Source: Bacillota bacterium
Lineage (GTDB): Bacteria > Bacillota > Sulfobacillia > Sulfobacillales > Sulfobacillaceae
Assembly (NCBI GenBank): GCA_026627385.1
Contig: JAPNUR010000002.1
Location: forward strand, 1-64,000
Length of the DNA: 64,000 nucleotides
Direction: 5' to 3'
Position 1 is the first letter of the stretch; each line of letters opens with the position of its first letter. Both the position numbers and the translations under genes were made by a program. A model generated the notes under the pieces. It worked only from the letters and a program-made list of their open reading frames with translations, was not told where the DNA came from and did no database searches. Below, one piece after another: positions 1 through 12,288 of this stretch.

Positions 1-36
1 TTTCTCCTCCGAAGTTGTGGACGCCCCTCGGGGTGT

Positions 37-157
37 CGGAGTCGGTGCAGCGCGCCGAGGGTCCACCCGTTCCCATGCCGCACACGGTCGTGCCCCTCGG
101 GGCGGCGCGGCGGACTGGCGCCGTCGGGCGCTGGCAGGCCACGTCGTGCCGACTCCT
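37..157 (+). rRNA. rrf: 5S ribosomal RNA
   Basis: The ends pair perfectly: GGAGTCGG at 38-45 with CCGACTCC at 149-156, which is helix I of 5S rRNA. The interior carries the hallmark 5S loop CCCGTTCCCATGCCG followed by CACACGG, starting near position 66. About 119-121 nt between the paired ends is the normal 5S length. The molecule is unusually GC-rich. It lies at the window edge, so the 16S and 23S genes are presumably just upstream. The exact ends are estimates. Confidence 0.9.
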
Positions 158-170
158 CCATTATTACTGA

Positions 171-203
171 ACGCGAGCTCCTCCCCGGAGCTCGCGTTTG
201 TTA
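171..203 (+). terminator. Rho-independent terminator of the rRNA operon
   Basis: An 11-bp perfect stem (171-181 with 187-197) encloses a five-base TCCCC loop and is followed by TTGTTAT. It sits 14 nt after the 5S rRNA and is the obvious end of the rRNA transcript. It also insulates ispH downstream. Confidence 0.85.
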
Positions 204-278
204 TGCCCACCCCCCGCACCTTTGTCTCGAGACTGTGCAAAATGAGCTAGAATAGGGGAAGGAAAAGGAGGGCTGCTT

Positions 279-1211
279 GTGGAGGTCGTCAAGATCACAC
301 CGCGTGGATATTGTTATGGGGTGGTAGATGCGTTAACGCTGGCAAAGCGGTTAGCACGAGATCCCGCGGTGCCGAGGCCCATTTTTGTGTTAGGGCAAAT
401 TGTGCATAATCGGCATGCTGTCGATGACTTAGCTCGCCTGGGCATTCAGACGCTGGATGGCAAAAGTCGCTTGGACCTCTTGGATGAGGTACCTGAAGGC
501 GCGAGTGTGATTTTTACCGCCCACGGTGTGTCCCCCGCCGTCCGAGAGAAGGCGAAGCAGCGGGGTTTGACGTTATACGACGCCACGTGTCCGGACGTAA
601 CCAAGACGCACCAACTCATTCGCGAGAAAGTGAGCGCGGGTTACCACATTATTTATGTCGGCACTCCCAACCATCCCGAACCCGAAGGAGCCATGGGCGA
701 GGCTCCACAAGACCGGGTTACCCTCGTTAGTCGTGTAGAGGACATCAGGCAACTGGCCATCAAGGCTGACACGCCCATCGCTGTGGTAACCCAGACCACG
801 TTAAGTCAATGGGACACGGCAGCGATTCTTGAAGCGATTCAGATGCGATTTCCGCATGCGGAGATCTACAATGAGATTTGTTTAGCCACCCAGCAGCGCC
901 AAGAAGCTGCCGTTGCTGCGGCAGCTGATGTGGATCTGGTGATCGTCGTTGGCGATCGGCGAAGCAATAACTCGAATCGATTAGTGGAGGTGGTGACGAA
1001 TATTGGGGGAAAACCGGCCTTTCGGGTGGAAGATGTCAACGATTTAAACCCGGCCTGGTTTCATCACGTGCACCGCGTCGGTGTGACCGCCGGTTCATCG
1101 ACCCCAAGTCCCGTGACGCGCGCGGTCATTCGATGGTTAGAAGCCTATGGGGGCGAGTCATCCGCCACTGGCCAGGCGAGTGTAGAGATGAGTGGCCAAA
1201 AGAAATCCTAA
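279..1211 (+). CDS. ispH: 4-hydroxy-3-methylbut-2-enyl diphosphate reductase
   Basis: This cytosolic iron-sulfur enzyme performs the last step of the MEP isoprenoid pathway, reducing HMBPP to IPP and DMAPP. The 310-residue length is typical. The three cluster-binding cysteines are visible in PRGYCYGV near the N-terminus, DATCPDVTKTH near residue 104 and EICLATQQRQ near residue 205. The GTG start is supported by an AAGGAGGG-type ribosome site about six bases upstream. Its 3' end overlaps the convergent CcdA-type gene by about 54 nt. Product IPP/DMAPP would feed the polyprenyl synthase encoded near 29.3 kb. Confidence 0.95.
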   Translation: MEVVKITPRGYCYGVVDALTLAKRLARDPAVPRPIFVLGQIVHNRHAVDDLARLGIQTLDGKSRLDLLDEVPEGASVIFTAHGVSPAVREKAKQRGLTLYDATCPDVTKTHQLIREKVSAGYHIIYVGTPNHPEPEGAMGEAPQDRVTLVSRVEDIRQLAIKADTPIAVVTQTTLSQWDTAAILEAIQMRFPHAEIYNEICLATQQRQEAAVAAAADVDLVIVVGDRRSNNSNRLVEVVTNIGGKPAFRVEDVNDLNPAWFHHVHRVGVTAGSSTPSPVTRAVIRWLEAYGGESSATGQASVEMSGQKKS

Positions 1212-1856
1212 AAGGGCTAAAAATATGCCGGCTATCGTTTGCATTGGCGCGAGATAGGGGAGAAGACGTCGGGGCCAGCGACCGGTCCGACTCCAGAAGA
1301 TCGAGAACAAGAGAAACGGTAGTCCAATGCCCAGCGCGTAGCTGGCGAGCAGGAGCGAACCGCGCCATAGTGTGGCGGCGCGTGATGCAAGAAGGAGGAT
1401 GCTACCCCAGAGGGGGCCTACGCATGGCGTCCAGCCGGCGGCAAAAATCATTCCCATCCACAACGGGCTGAGGGGCCGCAGGGGATGAGCGTATTTCCAG
1501 AGATGGATGTCCCGGGCGATCCAATCGAGGCGGACCACGCCGGCTAGTTCGAGACCGAATACGATCAGCACCATGCCACCAATGTCCGCGATCAACGCCT
1601 GGTAGTGAGACAGTAGCTGCCCGATACTTGTGGCGGCTAACCCGGATAAGACTAAAATCGTTGAAAATCCGGTAATGAATAACAGTGTTCGCCATACGAC
1701 TGCGTGGCCCGATGCGCTGTGTTCGGAAATTGCTGGCCACCGTGAGGTGGTGGCCAGCGTGGTTAAATAGGACGGCACTAATGGAACGACGCAGGGTGAC
1801 AGGATGGAGGCCACCCCACCGCCAAATGCGACCAGAAGCTCTGGAACATGTACCAT
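1158..1856 (-). CDS. ccdA: CcdA-type cytochrome c biogenesis / thiol-disulfide transmembrane protein
   Basis: A 232-residue polytopic membrane protein with about six hydrophobic segments. Cysteines in LSPCVVPLVPSYL and GWTPCVGPLWGS are the paired redox cysteines of the DsbD/CcdA family, which pass electrons from cytoplasmic thioredoxin to extracytoplasmic thiols. The ATG at 1856 is preceded by GAGGGGAAAG and is preferred over a longer frame reaching 1940. The gene converges on ispH and overlaps its end. The extracytoplasmic thioredoxin-like protein at 62138 is a conceivable partner, but it lies 60 kb away and that link is speculation. Confidence 0.85.
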   Translation of the reverse strand: MVHVPELLVAFGGGVASILSPCVVPLVPSYLTTLATTSRWPAISEHSASGHAVVWRTLLFITGFSTILVLSGLAATSIGQLLSHYQALIADIGGMVLIVFGLELAGVVRLDWIARDIHLWKYAHPLRPLSPLWMGMIFAAGWTPCVGPLWGSILLLASRAATLWRGSLLLASYALGIGLPFLLFSIFWSRTGRWPRRLLPYLAPMQTIAGIFLALLGFLLATHLYTRLASGG

Positions 1857-2068
1857 GATCTTTCCCCTCGGGCATCTAGTATGTCCCCGTTTCCCCTTTT
1901 GAGCATCAGAGATGTCCCTGGCAGCCCACAAAAATCTCAAGGCCGTCGAATCGCACCCCCCTTCTGTCGATCATCGCGAGACCTTCCTGCTAGCGAGATG
2001 GAGGAATTGCTGCAAAACTTGTCGAACCTTGGATGGTACTCTTCATCGTGCCCAAGGGAGGGACTCGG

Positions 2069-2755
2069 ATGATACGGCTAGAGGGTGTGACTAAGCGCTA
2101 TCCCAATGGTCACCAGGGACTGGTCAACATCTCTATGACCGTCCATCGCGGTGAATTCGTCTTCCTGGTGGGACCATCGGGTGCTGGCAAATCGACCTTA
2201 ATTCGCTTGTTGTATGGAGAGGAACGGCCAACCAGCGGCGAAATCGTGATTGATCAATTTCGGCTTAACGGCATGACGTGGCGACAGTTGCCCCGCTTGA
2301 GACGGCAATTGGGCATCGTGTTTCAGGACGGCAAGTTGCTCCCGACGCGCACCGTCTTTCAAAATGTCGCGTTTGCCATGGAAGTGGTGGGGGCGTCGCG
2401 CAAAGACATTCATAAACGCGTACCTCAGGTACTTGAGCTGGTGGGCTTGGCGCGGCGCCGCGATCACTATCCGGAGGAGCTATCCGGGGGAGAGCAGCAA
2501 CGGTTGGGCATTGCCCGGGCGTTGGTGAATCATCCGTCTTATATCTTAGCTGATGAACCGACCGGCAATTTGGATCCCGAAACGGCAGCCGGCATTATGA
2601 AACTCTTTCAGGAGATTAACCGACGCGGGGCGACGGTCGTGATGGCGACCCATGCGAAAGACCTCGTCAATCAAATGCAAAAGCGCGTGGTGGTGATCGA
2701 ACACGGCTCCATCGTGCGAGATGACGCGAAAGGTGTTTACGCCTATGAGTCTTAA
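2069..2755 (+). CDS. ftsE: Cell division ATP-binding protein FtsE
   Basis: A 228-residue ABC-type ATPase working with FtsX to activate peptidoglycan hydrolases at the membrane. It shows Walker A (GPSGAGKST), the LSGGEQQR signature and a Walker B of the ILADEPTGNLD type. An AGGGAGGG ribosome site six bases before the ATG at 2069 favours this start over the in-frame ATG at 2033. It overlaps ftsX by 11 nt, which implies translational coupling. Confidence 0.95.
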   Translation: MIRLEGVTKRYPNGHQGLVNISMTVHRGEFVFLVGPSGAGKSTLIRLLYGEERPTSGEIVIDQFRLNGMTWRQLPRLRRQLGIVFQDGKLLPTRTVFQNVAFAMEVVGASRKDIHKRVPQVLELVGLARRRDHYPEELSGGEQQRLGIARALVNHPSYILADEPTGNLDPETAAGIMKLFQEINRRGATVVMATHAKDLVNQMQKRVVVIEHGSIVRDDAKGVYAYES

Positions 2756-3632
2756 CAGCATCGGATACCTGATGAAAGAAGCCGGGCGCAGCTTATGGCG
2801 CAATTCATGGATGGCGTTGGCCTCCGTATCGACGGTCACCATTGCCTTGTTTGTCCTAGCGGTGTTTGTTGTTGTCAGCGTTAATGTGAATCACGTCACC
2901 GCCATGTTGGAAAGCCAGGTGGAGATCCGCGTCTTTATCAAGCCTCACGTTGATCGCCGACGAGAATTAGCTCTGATGCAAGAAGCCAAAACCTGGCCTG
3001 GGATTCGCAAAATTCAGTTTTTCACCAAGCAGCAGGCGGCTGAGGCGTTAAAGCAGGAATTTCCGGATCAGCACACGTTGTTTCAACTCATTCAAAAATC
3101 GAACCCCTTATTTGACGGCTACAATGTTTATGCGCGCGCGCCAAGCGATATCCGCACCATAGCCGGGCACTTTGCGCGTCAGCCCATTGTTCATAACGTG
3201 GTCTACCAAGGAACGGTGGTCAAGCGATTGACGCGGCTGGCGACGGTACTCAAGTGGTCGGGGTGGGTGGTAGAGGCGCTCCTCGGGGTCGCCACGCTCT
3301 TCATCATTATTAATACTATCCGGTTGGCGGTCTTTGCTCGCCGACGCGAAATTCAGGTCATGCGCTTGGTCGGAGCGACGAATTGGTTTATCCGCTGGCC
3401 GTTTATTTTGGAGGGACTAACCATCGGGTTGATGGGAGCGGTGGCGGCGGATGCTGCTGTGGCGCTAGGGTATCATTGGGTGTTGCGCCAGGCGGCGGTG
3501 TCGCTACCCTTTTGGCCCATGGCCGGGTTTCAGGTCGTGCTCCTCCACACAACGGTCTTTACGGTCATTGGAGGGTTGGTGATGGGAGCACTGGCCAGCG
3601 TTGTCGCTTTGCACCGGTTTCTCCGCGTGTGA
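2745..3632 (+). CDS. ftsX: Cell division membrane protein FtsX
   Basis: A 295-residue permease-like partner of FtsE. One transmembrane helix near residues 25-47 is followed by an extracytoplasmic domain of about 120 residues and three C-terminal helices, which is the standard FtsX topology. The start at 2745 inside the end of ftsE gives the family-typical N-terminus MSLNSIGYLMKEAGRSL. The pair presumably controls a NlpC/P60 or amidase hydrolase that is not in this window. Confidence 0.93.
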   Translation: MSLNSIGYLMKEAGRSLWRNSWMALASVSTVTIALFVLAVFVVVSVNVNHVTAMLESQVEIRVFIKPHVDRRRELALMQEAKTWPGIRKIQFFTKQQAAEALKQEFPDQHTLFQLIQKSNPLFDGYNVYARAPSDIRTIAGHFARQPIVHNVVYQGTVVKRLTRLATVLKWSGWVVEALLGVATLFIIINTIRLAVFARRREIQVMRLVGATNWFIRWPFILEGLTIGLMGAVAADAAVALGYHWVLRQAAVSLPFWPMAGFQVVLLHTTVFTVIGGLVMGALASVVALHRFLRV

Positions 3633-3643
3633 TCGGGATCATG

Positions 3644-3652
3644 TGGTATAAT
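3644..3652 (+). promoter_or_regulatory. Extended -10 promoter for the uvrBAC operon
   Basis: TGGTATAAT at 3644-3652 is a perfect extended -10 element (TGn plus TATAAT), 11 nt after the ftsX stop. No good -35 hexamer is seen 17 bases upstream, as is common with extended -10 promoters. A GC-rich hairpin (GAGGGGG with CCCCCTC, near 3700-3722) lies in the leader. I saw no LexA-type operator here. Confidence 0.6.
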
Positions 3653-3760
3653 ATGAGGATAGCAAGGTGGTGGCGTGAAGAAGCCACGGCGCAACGGACG
3701 AGGGGGGCGAGCATCCCCCTCGCGTTGTTGCCGGGTCTCAAGGCGCGAAGGAGGATCTGA

Positions 3761-5756
3761 GTGGCGGATTTTCAACTCGTGAGTCCTTATGAACCCCAGG
3801 GTGACCAGCCGACCGCCATTCGCTCGCTGGTGTCAGGCTATCAGCGGGGAATGAAGCGGCAGGTGCTGTTAGGCGTGACCGGATCAGGCAAAACCTTTAC
3901 CATGGCCAACGTGATACGCGAAATAGGGCTGCCCACCCTGGTGGTAGCGCCGAATAAAACGTTGGCAGCCCAGCTGGCCGGCGAGCTGAAGGCGTTTTTT
4001 CCGCATAATCGGGTCGAATATTTTGTGAGCTACTACGATTATTATCAGCCGGAAGCATATATTGCCCAAACAGACCTTTATATCGAAAAAGACGCACAAA
4101 TTAATGATGAAATTGACAAGCTGCGTCATTCCGCCACCTCCGCGCTACTCGAACAGTCGGATGTGATTGTGGTGGCGTCCGTGTCGTGCATCTACGGGTT
4201 AGGGTCGCCACAAGACTATCGGGACCTCGTCTTATCCCTTCGAGTTGGACAGGAGCGAAGCCGCGACAGCATTTTGCGTAAGCTCGTAGAAATTCAATAT
4301 GACCGCAATGACGTGAACTTTGTTCGCGGGAAGTTTCGCGTCAAAGGCGATGTGATTGAAATTTTTCCGGCCAACCGGAGCGAACAGGCGATCCGGGTGG
4401 AACTCTTTGGCGACGAGATTGAGCGGATACGCGAATTTGATGTGGTCACGGGAGAAATTTTGGGTGATCGTGAACATGTGGCGATTTATCCGGCGTCCCA
4501 TTACGTGATGGGCCAAAATCGGCGAGACCCGGCCATTGAGAGCATCGAGCGAGAACTGGAAGAGCGATTAACGGTGCTGCGGCGACTCGGAAAAGATCTG
4601 GAGGCCCAACGGCTGGAGCAACGCACCCGTTACGATTTAGAAATGTTGCAGGAGGTCGGATTTTGTTCCGGTATTGAAAATTACTCGCGCCATTTCACGG
4701 GACGGGCGCCGGGCGAACCGCCCTATACTCTGCTGGACTATTTTCCGGCGGAATTCTTGACCATAATTGATGAATCCCACGTGGCCGTTCCCCAAATTCG
4801 CGGGATGTATGCAGGGGATCGATCGCGCAAGGAAAGTTTAGTCGAATACGGGTTTCGCCTGCCGTCGGCGTTTGACAATCGGCCGTTAACCTTTGAGGAG
4901 TTTGAAGCGCGCATTGATCGCGTGATGTATGTCTCAGCAACCCCAGGGCCTTACGAATTGTCCCACGCAGAGCAGGTGGTTGAACAAATTGTGCGCCCGA
5001 CCGGTCTGGTTGATCCGGTGGTGCTGGTGCGTCCGACCAAGGGCCAAATTGACGACCTGTTAGGGGAGATTCGCCAACGCGTGGCGAAGAGCTTGCGCGT
5101 GTTAGTCACCACGTTGACCAAACGTATGGCCGAAGATTTGACCGATTACTTGCGCGAAGTCGGCGTAAAAGTGCGCTATTTGCACTCGGACATTGACACC
5201 ATGGAGCGGATGGCCATTATCCGCGATTTGAGGCTGGGCGAGTTCGACGTGCTTGTGGGGATTAACCTCTTGCGCGAGGGCTTAGATTTGCCGGAAGTAG
5301 GCTTGGTCGCCATTCTGGATGCTGACAAAGAAGGCTACCTGCGTTCGGAAACCTCCTTGGTGCAGACCATAGGGCGGGCCGCCCGCAATGTGGAAGGTAC
5401 CGTGATTATGTATGCCGACGTTATGACAGAGTCGATGCGGCGGGCCATTTCGGAAACCGAGCGTCGGCGCGCCATTCAAATGCGGTTTAACGAGGAACAT
5501 CAGATTACACCGAAGACGGTGGAAAAGGCTGTCCGGGATGTGATCACGGCCATCCGCCCGGCTGAATCCACGGCCAACGAGAAGCCTATCAAGGAGCTGT
5601 CGGCTCGTGAACGACTGAAGTTGGCCAATAAAATTCGCCAGGAAATGAAAGAGGCTAGCCGGCGATGGGAATTTGAGCGGGCTGCTGCCCTCCGAGACAT
5701 GTTGCTAGAGTTGGAGGCAGAACGCCCGGTCAAGAGCGTGGGAGGCGGCAAACGGC

Positions 5757-5764
<8 letters not shown>
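3761..5764 (+). CDS. uvrB: Excinuclease ABC subunit B
   Basis: The 667-residue damage-verification helicase of nucleotide excision repair. It has Walker A GVTGSGKT (K44), the beta-hairpin region with [10 protein letters not shown], helicase motifs through the QTIGRAARN segment, and a C-terminal UVR motif ([13 protein letters not shown]) that contacts UvrC. The GTG start follows GAAGGAGGATCTGA. The last 8 nt overlap uvrA, so uvrB, uvrA and uvrC form one tightly coupled operon. Confidence 0.97.
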
Positions 5765-8603
<2,839 letters not shown>

Positions 8604-8612
8604 GGTGACGAC

Positions 8613-10472
8613 ATGGCCTCCATTGAATGGCAAACGCTGCCCAAAAACCCGGGGGTGTATTTATTCAAGAACAGTGAGGGTCAAGTGCTCTATGTCGGGA
8701 AGGCCGTCGCCCTCAGGAGCCGCGTGCGCTCCTACTTTCAGACCCCGGAACGTTTGGCTCCCAAGGTGCGGGCGATGATGCGCCACGTGGCCGACTTGGA
8801 GTACATTGTGACCTCAACGGAAGTCGAAGCGTTGATCCTTGAGGCTACGTTGATTAAGCAAATGAAGCCGCGATATAACATTCGCTTGAAGGATGATAAG
8901 TCGTACCCCTACCTGCGGCTGACCTGGGAAGAGGATTTTCCGCGATTAATGTTGGCTCGAAACCCCGTGCCTGATGGCAGCCGATATTTCGGCCCTTACC
9001 CGCGGGCGCAGGCGGTGCGCGACACCATTCGCTTGCTGCGCAAAATTTTTCCCATCCGCAACTGTACCAACCAAAAATTTAAGAATGCAGCCAGACCTTG
9101 CTTGGAGTACCATATTGGCCATTGCCAAGCCCCCTGCCAGGGATGGGTGGATGCTGACGCGTATCGCATGATGATGCACGAGGTGGAAGCGTTTTTGGAA
9201 GGGCGCGCGGACGACGTGGAGCGTCACCTGAAGGAACGCATGGAGGCGGCAGCAGAAGCCTGGGAATTCGAACGCGCGGCGGAGTTGCGAAACCAGTTAG
9301 AAGCCATTCGGGAAGTGCGTGAACCTCAGCGCGTCGCGCAGGCCACCAGTCGCGATTTGGATGCCATTAGTTGGGCTGTAGGCGCCGATGAAGCGATTGT
9401 GCAGGTGTTTCGGGTCCGCAAAGGGCGCCTCACTGGGCGAGAGAGCTTAACCCTGGCAGGGGTCGACGGCGCCTCTGACGAATCCATTGCTGAGGCGTTT
9501 TTGGCGCAGTACTACGCGGCCACGGATGACGTGCCGGAAGAAATTCTCATTGCTGCCCTGCCGGAGAACTCCGCTGAGCTGAGGGGGTGGTTGCGCGACA
9601 AACGCGGTAGTGCCTGTGAACTCAAAGTCCCCAAGCGGGGCGACAAGGCGGAGTTGCTAGCGTTGGTGCGGAAAAATGCGGAAATGTTGCGGGATGAAGA
9701 GATGCGCCGACGCCAACGTCAGGATAGTCACATTGAAGAAGGGCTTTTGGGGTTGCAGCATGCGCTGGGGTTGCCTCAGATTCCGCATCGGATGGAGTGC
9801 TACGATATATCCAATACCCAAGGGACCGAATCGGTGGCATCCATGGTCGTGTTCACCGACGGCAAACCCGATAAGTCCCAATATCGACGATTTAAGATCC
9901 GCACCGTAGAGGGACCGAACGACTTTTTATCCATGTACGAGGTCATTCAGCGCCGGTTTCGTCATCGCGAACTGGCCAGCGACCATCCCGGGCTCAAGCG
10001 GTTTGCGATGCTCCCCGACTTGGTGCTCATCGATGGGGGGCGCGGGCAATTAGGTTATGCCGTGCGGGCGATGCGCGAATCGGGGGTGGGGAACATTCCC
10101 GTGTTTGGTTTGGCCAAACAGCACGAGTGGCTGTTCGAGCCGGATCGGCCGGATCCCATCATCTTGGATCGCGATTCTGAAGCGTTAAAGCTCTTGCAAC
10201 ATCTCAGGGATGAGGCGCACCGATTTGCCATCACCTTTCATCGGCAACTCAGGTCGCGGCGCAATTTGCGGTCGTTGTTAGATGACGTCCCGGATATTGG
10301 GCCCAAGCGCAAGCGCACATTGTTGCAAACATATGCGAATTTGGATGCCATGGCCCAAGCGTCGGTGGATGAGCTAGCCCACCTGCCAGGAATGACTCGA
10401 GCGGCAGCGCAATCTTTGTTACAATACTTGCGCGCCAACTCAGGAGGAGAGGAATCACGCTCAGGCGGTTAA
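8613..10472 (+). CDS. uvrC: Excinuclease ABC subunit C
   Basis: The 619-residue dual-incision nuclease of excision repair. Domains in order: GIY-YIG nuclease (NPGVYLFKNSEGQVLYVGKA, residues 10-30), a UVR motif (WEFERAAELRNQLEAI), an RNase H-like nuclease (YDISNTQGTESVASMVVF, then LVLIDGGRGQL) and tandem helix-hairpin-helix motifs at the C-terminus (VPDIGPKRKRTLL, LPGMTRAAAQSLL). The ATG lies 9 nt after the uvrA stop. It is the third gene of the repair operon. Confidence 0.97.
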   Translation: MASIEWQTLPKNPGVYLFKNSEGQVLYVGKAVALRSRVRSYFQTPERLAPKVRAMMRHVADLEYIVTSTEVEALILEATLIKQMKPRYNIRLKDDKSYPYLRLTWEEDFPRLMLARNPVPDGSRYFGPYPRAQAVRDTIRLLRKIFPIRNCTNQKFKNAARPCLEYHIGHCQAPCQGWVDADAYRMMMHEVEAFLEGRADDVERHLKERMEAAAEAWEFERAAELRNQLEAIREVREPQRVAQATSRDLDAISWAVGADEAIVQVFRVRKGRLTGRESLTLAGVDGASDESIAEAFLAQYYAATDDVPEEILIAALPENSAELRGWLRDKRGSACELKVPKRGDKAELLALVRKNAEMLRDEEMRRRQRQDSHIEEGLLGLQHALGLPQIPHRMECYDISNTQGTESVASMVVFTDGKPDKSQYRRFKIRTVEGPNDFLSMYEVIQRRFRHRELASDHPGLKRFAMLPDLVLIDGGRGQLGYAVRAMRESGVGNIPVFGLAKQHEWLFEPDRPDPIILDRDSEALKLLQHLRDEAHRFAITFHRQLRSRRNLRSLLDDVPDIGPKRKRTLLQTYANLDAMAQASVDELAHLPGMTRAAAQSLLQYLRANSGGEESRSGG

Positions 10473-10474
10473 TC

Positions 10475-10807
10475 TTGTGGTTGGCGACGGCGCTGACATT
10501 ATTTGTCCTAGCCCGCCACCATTGGGGAATTGAGTTGCCAAGCCTTGGCACCGCGCTCATGGCTAGCCTTGTGCTAGGGCTGGTGAACCTGACTGTGCGG
10601 CCTATTGTACGCCTCTTGGCCTTACCGTTGACGGTTCTCACCTTTGGGCTGTTTGGCTGGGTGATTAATGCGTTAATGTTAGGGATTGTGAGCGCCATCG
10701 TGCCCGGCTTTCGGGTCATGGGTGTGTGGCCGCTGGTGGGCACGTCATTGATTTTAGCGTGTGTGGCGGGGGTGGTGAATTGGCTCTTTCGGCACCGTTT
10801 GCATTAG
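10475..10807 (+). CDS. Phage holin-family (DUF360-like) small membrane protein
   Basis: About 110 residues with four hydrophobic segments and the family-typical core GLVNLTVRPIVRLLALPLTVLTFGLFGWVINALML. Function of these chromosomal holin-like proteins is unknown. The annotated TTG start has no good ribosome site. In the same frame an ATC codon at 10454 lies exactly six bases after AGGAGG (10442-10447). Initiating there adds MITLRRL, which resembles the charged N-terminus usual in this family, so the true start may be a rare AUC. The gene overlaps the HAD phosphatase start by 28 nt. Confidence 0.8.
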   Translation: MWLATALTLFVLARHHWGIELPSLGTALMASLVLGLVNLTVRPIVRLLALPLTVLTFGLFGWVINALMLGIVSAIVPGFRVMGVWPLVGTSLILACVAGVVNWLFRHRLH

Positions 10808-11610
10808 TGGCCCTAGATTTGGATGGAACGGCGCTCAAGCCGGACGGAACTATTTCCGACCGGCTGAAGCGGGCCGTCAAACAGGTTCGAGAGCGGGGAA
10901 TTCACGTCATTTTAGCGACGGGTCGCATGGTCCAGTCGGCAGCGCGCTATTGGCAGGAATTTCAACTCGGCGAAGGACCACTGGTGGCGTACCAAGGTGC
11001 CGTGGTGGCGCTGATGCCGTCGGCAAACGTGATTCATCAAATCTCATTGCCAGAAGAGGGTGCCTATCGCGTCGTCGAATGGGCCCTGGGACACGATTTA
11101 GTCACCCAAGTCTATGTCGGGCGTGAACTCTGGGTCTCGCGCGAGGACGTCAGAGTGCGCGAGTACATCGATGCCAACCAAATACCCGCCTGGGTTCGCG
11201 GTGCTCAAGAATTGACACAGTGGCCGGAACCCCCGATTAAAATCCTGATGCAAGCCGACGGCGAGGTTCTGGACCGGTTAAGACCAGAGCTCCAAGCGCT
11301 GGTGAAGCCTTTTCCCGTCAGAGTGTTCAAGTCGCAAACGGATTATCTCGAGGTGGTGCACGAGGGCGTTGGCAAGGCTCGCGGCCTTGCTATTGCCGCT
11401 GACGTGCTGGGTGTCCGCGCCAACGAGGTTTTGGCCATCGGTGACGCCGAAAACGACGTCGACATGTTACAGTGGGCGGGCTTTGGCGTGGCCATGGGGC
11501 AGGCGCCGGAGGCCGTGAAAAGGGCGGCCAATGCCGTGACCCTGGCGGTCGAAGAGGATGGTGCGGCGGTCGCGCTAGAGCAATGGGTTCTAGAAATGCC
11601 CGGTGAGTAG
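10780..11610 (+). CDS. Cof-type HAD-IIB family phosphatase
   Basis: A 276-residue haloacid dehalogenase-superfamily hydrolase. It has motif I DLDGTAL (nucleophile and acid/base Asp), motif II ATGR, a conserved Lys in the cap region, and motif IV GDAENDVDML. Such enzymes dephosphorylate sugar phosphates, FMN or other small phosphates; the substrate cannot be read from sequence. The TTG at 10780 gives the N-terminus MALSAPFALVALDLDGT. A longer frame from 10726 lies wholly inside the preceding gene. It converges on the small gene at 11590 with a 21-nt overlap. Confidence 0.85.
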   Translation: MALSAPFALVALDLDGTALKPDGTISDRLKRAVKQVRERGIHVILATGRMVQSAARYWQEFQLGEGPLVAYQGAVVALMPSANVIHQISLPEEGAYRVVEWALGHDLVTQVYVGRELWVSREDVRVREYIDANQIPAWVRGAQELTQWPEPPIKILMQADGEVLDRLRPELQALVKPFPVRVFKSQTDYLEVVHEGVGKARGLAIAADVLGVRANEVLAIGDAENDVDMLQWAGFGVAMGQAPEAVKRAANAVTLAVEEDGAAVALEQWVLEMPGE

Positions 11611-11838
11611 CCGGATGCCCCAACTGGTACGGCTTAATAAATAGAGCGTGGTGGCCGTGACGACGACGATAAAGATCCAATGGAATTGGCGCTCTAACGA
11701 TTCTTCGCGGCGCTGGCGGCTGCGGGCGCTGCGGCTGGCTGGAATGGCTGGCAGTGCCGGGGGTTCCGGAGGCTCGGGTGCCGCCTTGCGGTGTCGCCGG
11801 GACGGGATTTCGGATGTGGGTGGCTTCGATGCGGCCAT
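11590..11838 (-). CDS. Small basic single-pass membrane protein, unknown function
   Basis: An 82-residue protein: a Pro/Arg-rich hydrophilic N-terminal half (PEPPEPPALPAIP, RRHRK, RQRREE) and one hydrophobic helix (FIVVVTATTLYLLS) near the C-terminus. AAGGAGGG sits eight bases before the ATG at 11838, a strong argument that it is translated. I do not recognise the family. Topology suggests a cytoplasmic basic tail anchored at the membrane. Confidence 0.55.
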   Translation of the reverse strand: MAASKPPTSEIPSRRHRKAAPEPPEPPALPAIPASRSARSRQRREESLERQFHWIFIVVVTATTLYLLSRTSWGIRLLTGHF

Positions 11839-12025
11839 CGGGATCCCTCCTTGCCCAAAAATTGCCCAAAATCCTCCTCGTACCGCTATTCGACCATGAT
11901 TGTGGGCACCTGTCAATTCTCTGACGTCCGCCCCCGAGGGAATTCGAGGCATCCTTAGGCGCATGCATACGGGTCGGCCCCGCGCTGTCGTGGACCGTAT
12001 GTCATTCAGCTAGGCCGGTCGCGCC

Positions 12026-12075
12026 ACGCGGTTGTTATCGTGTTCCCCCGTTCCTCTAAACGGCGACAACCGCGT
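12026..12075 (+). other. Inverted repeat / stem-loop in the rapZ upstream region
   Basis: ACGCGGTTGT (12026-12035) is perfectly complementary to ACAACCGCGT (12066-12075). A second small stem (CCGTT with AACGG) sits inside the loop. No T-tract follows, so it is not an obvious terminator. The surrounding 450-base gap (11839-12288) shows no convincing gene; a TATACT -10-like hexamer lies at 12223-12228. The stem may be part of a structured leader or an untranscribed palindrome. Confidence 0.45.
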
Positions 12076-12288
12076 AAAGGTTACCCGGGTTACAGGGCGG
12101 GCCGCGCCCGATGGGCCATGGTGTGGAGGACCGCTGGGAAGGGGAGGCGAACTCCTGGCCACGACATGGATGGACCCACGCGTTCGCGATGCGGCTGCCG
12201 GCAGGGAACACCCAAGTTGCGCTATACTGAGGATGTGACGGTCTCATCTTGCGTCGCTGAGTGCGTAGGTGGCAGAGGGTGTGGGAGT

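Noticed and set aside
17-250. Open frame of 77 codons at the window start
   Set aside because: It runs through the 5S rRNA and the terminator hairpin, both of which explain the sequence fully.
3633-3760. SOS (LexA) operator before uvrB
   Set aside because: No CGAAC-N4-GTTCG-like palindrome was found in this interval.
12040-12288. N-terminal extension of RapZ by about 83 residues
   Set aside because: The extra residues are Arg/Gly-rich and unlike the family, and the GTG at 12289 has a suitable ribosome site and gives normal length.
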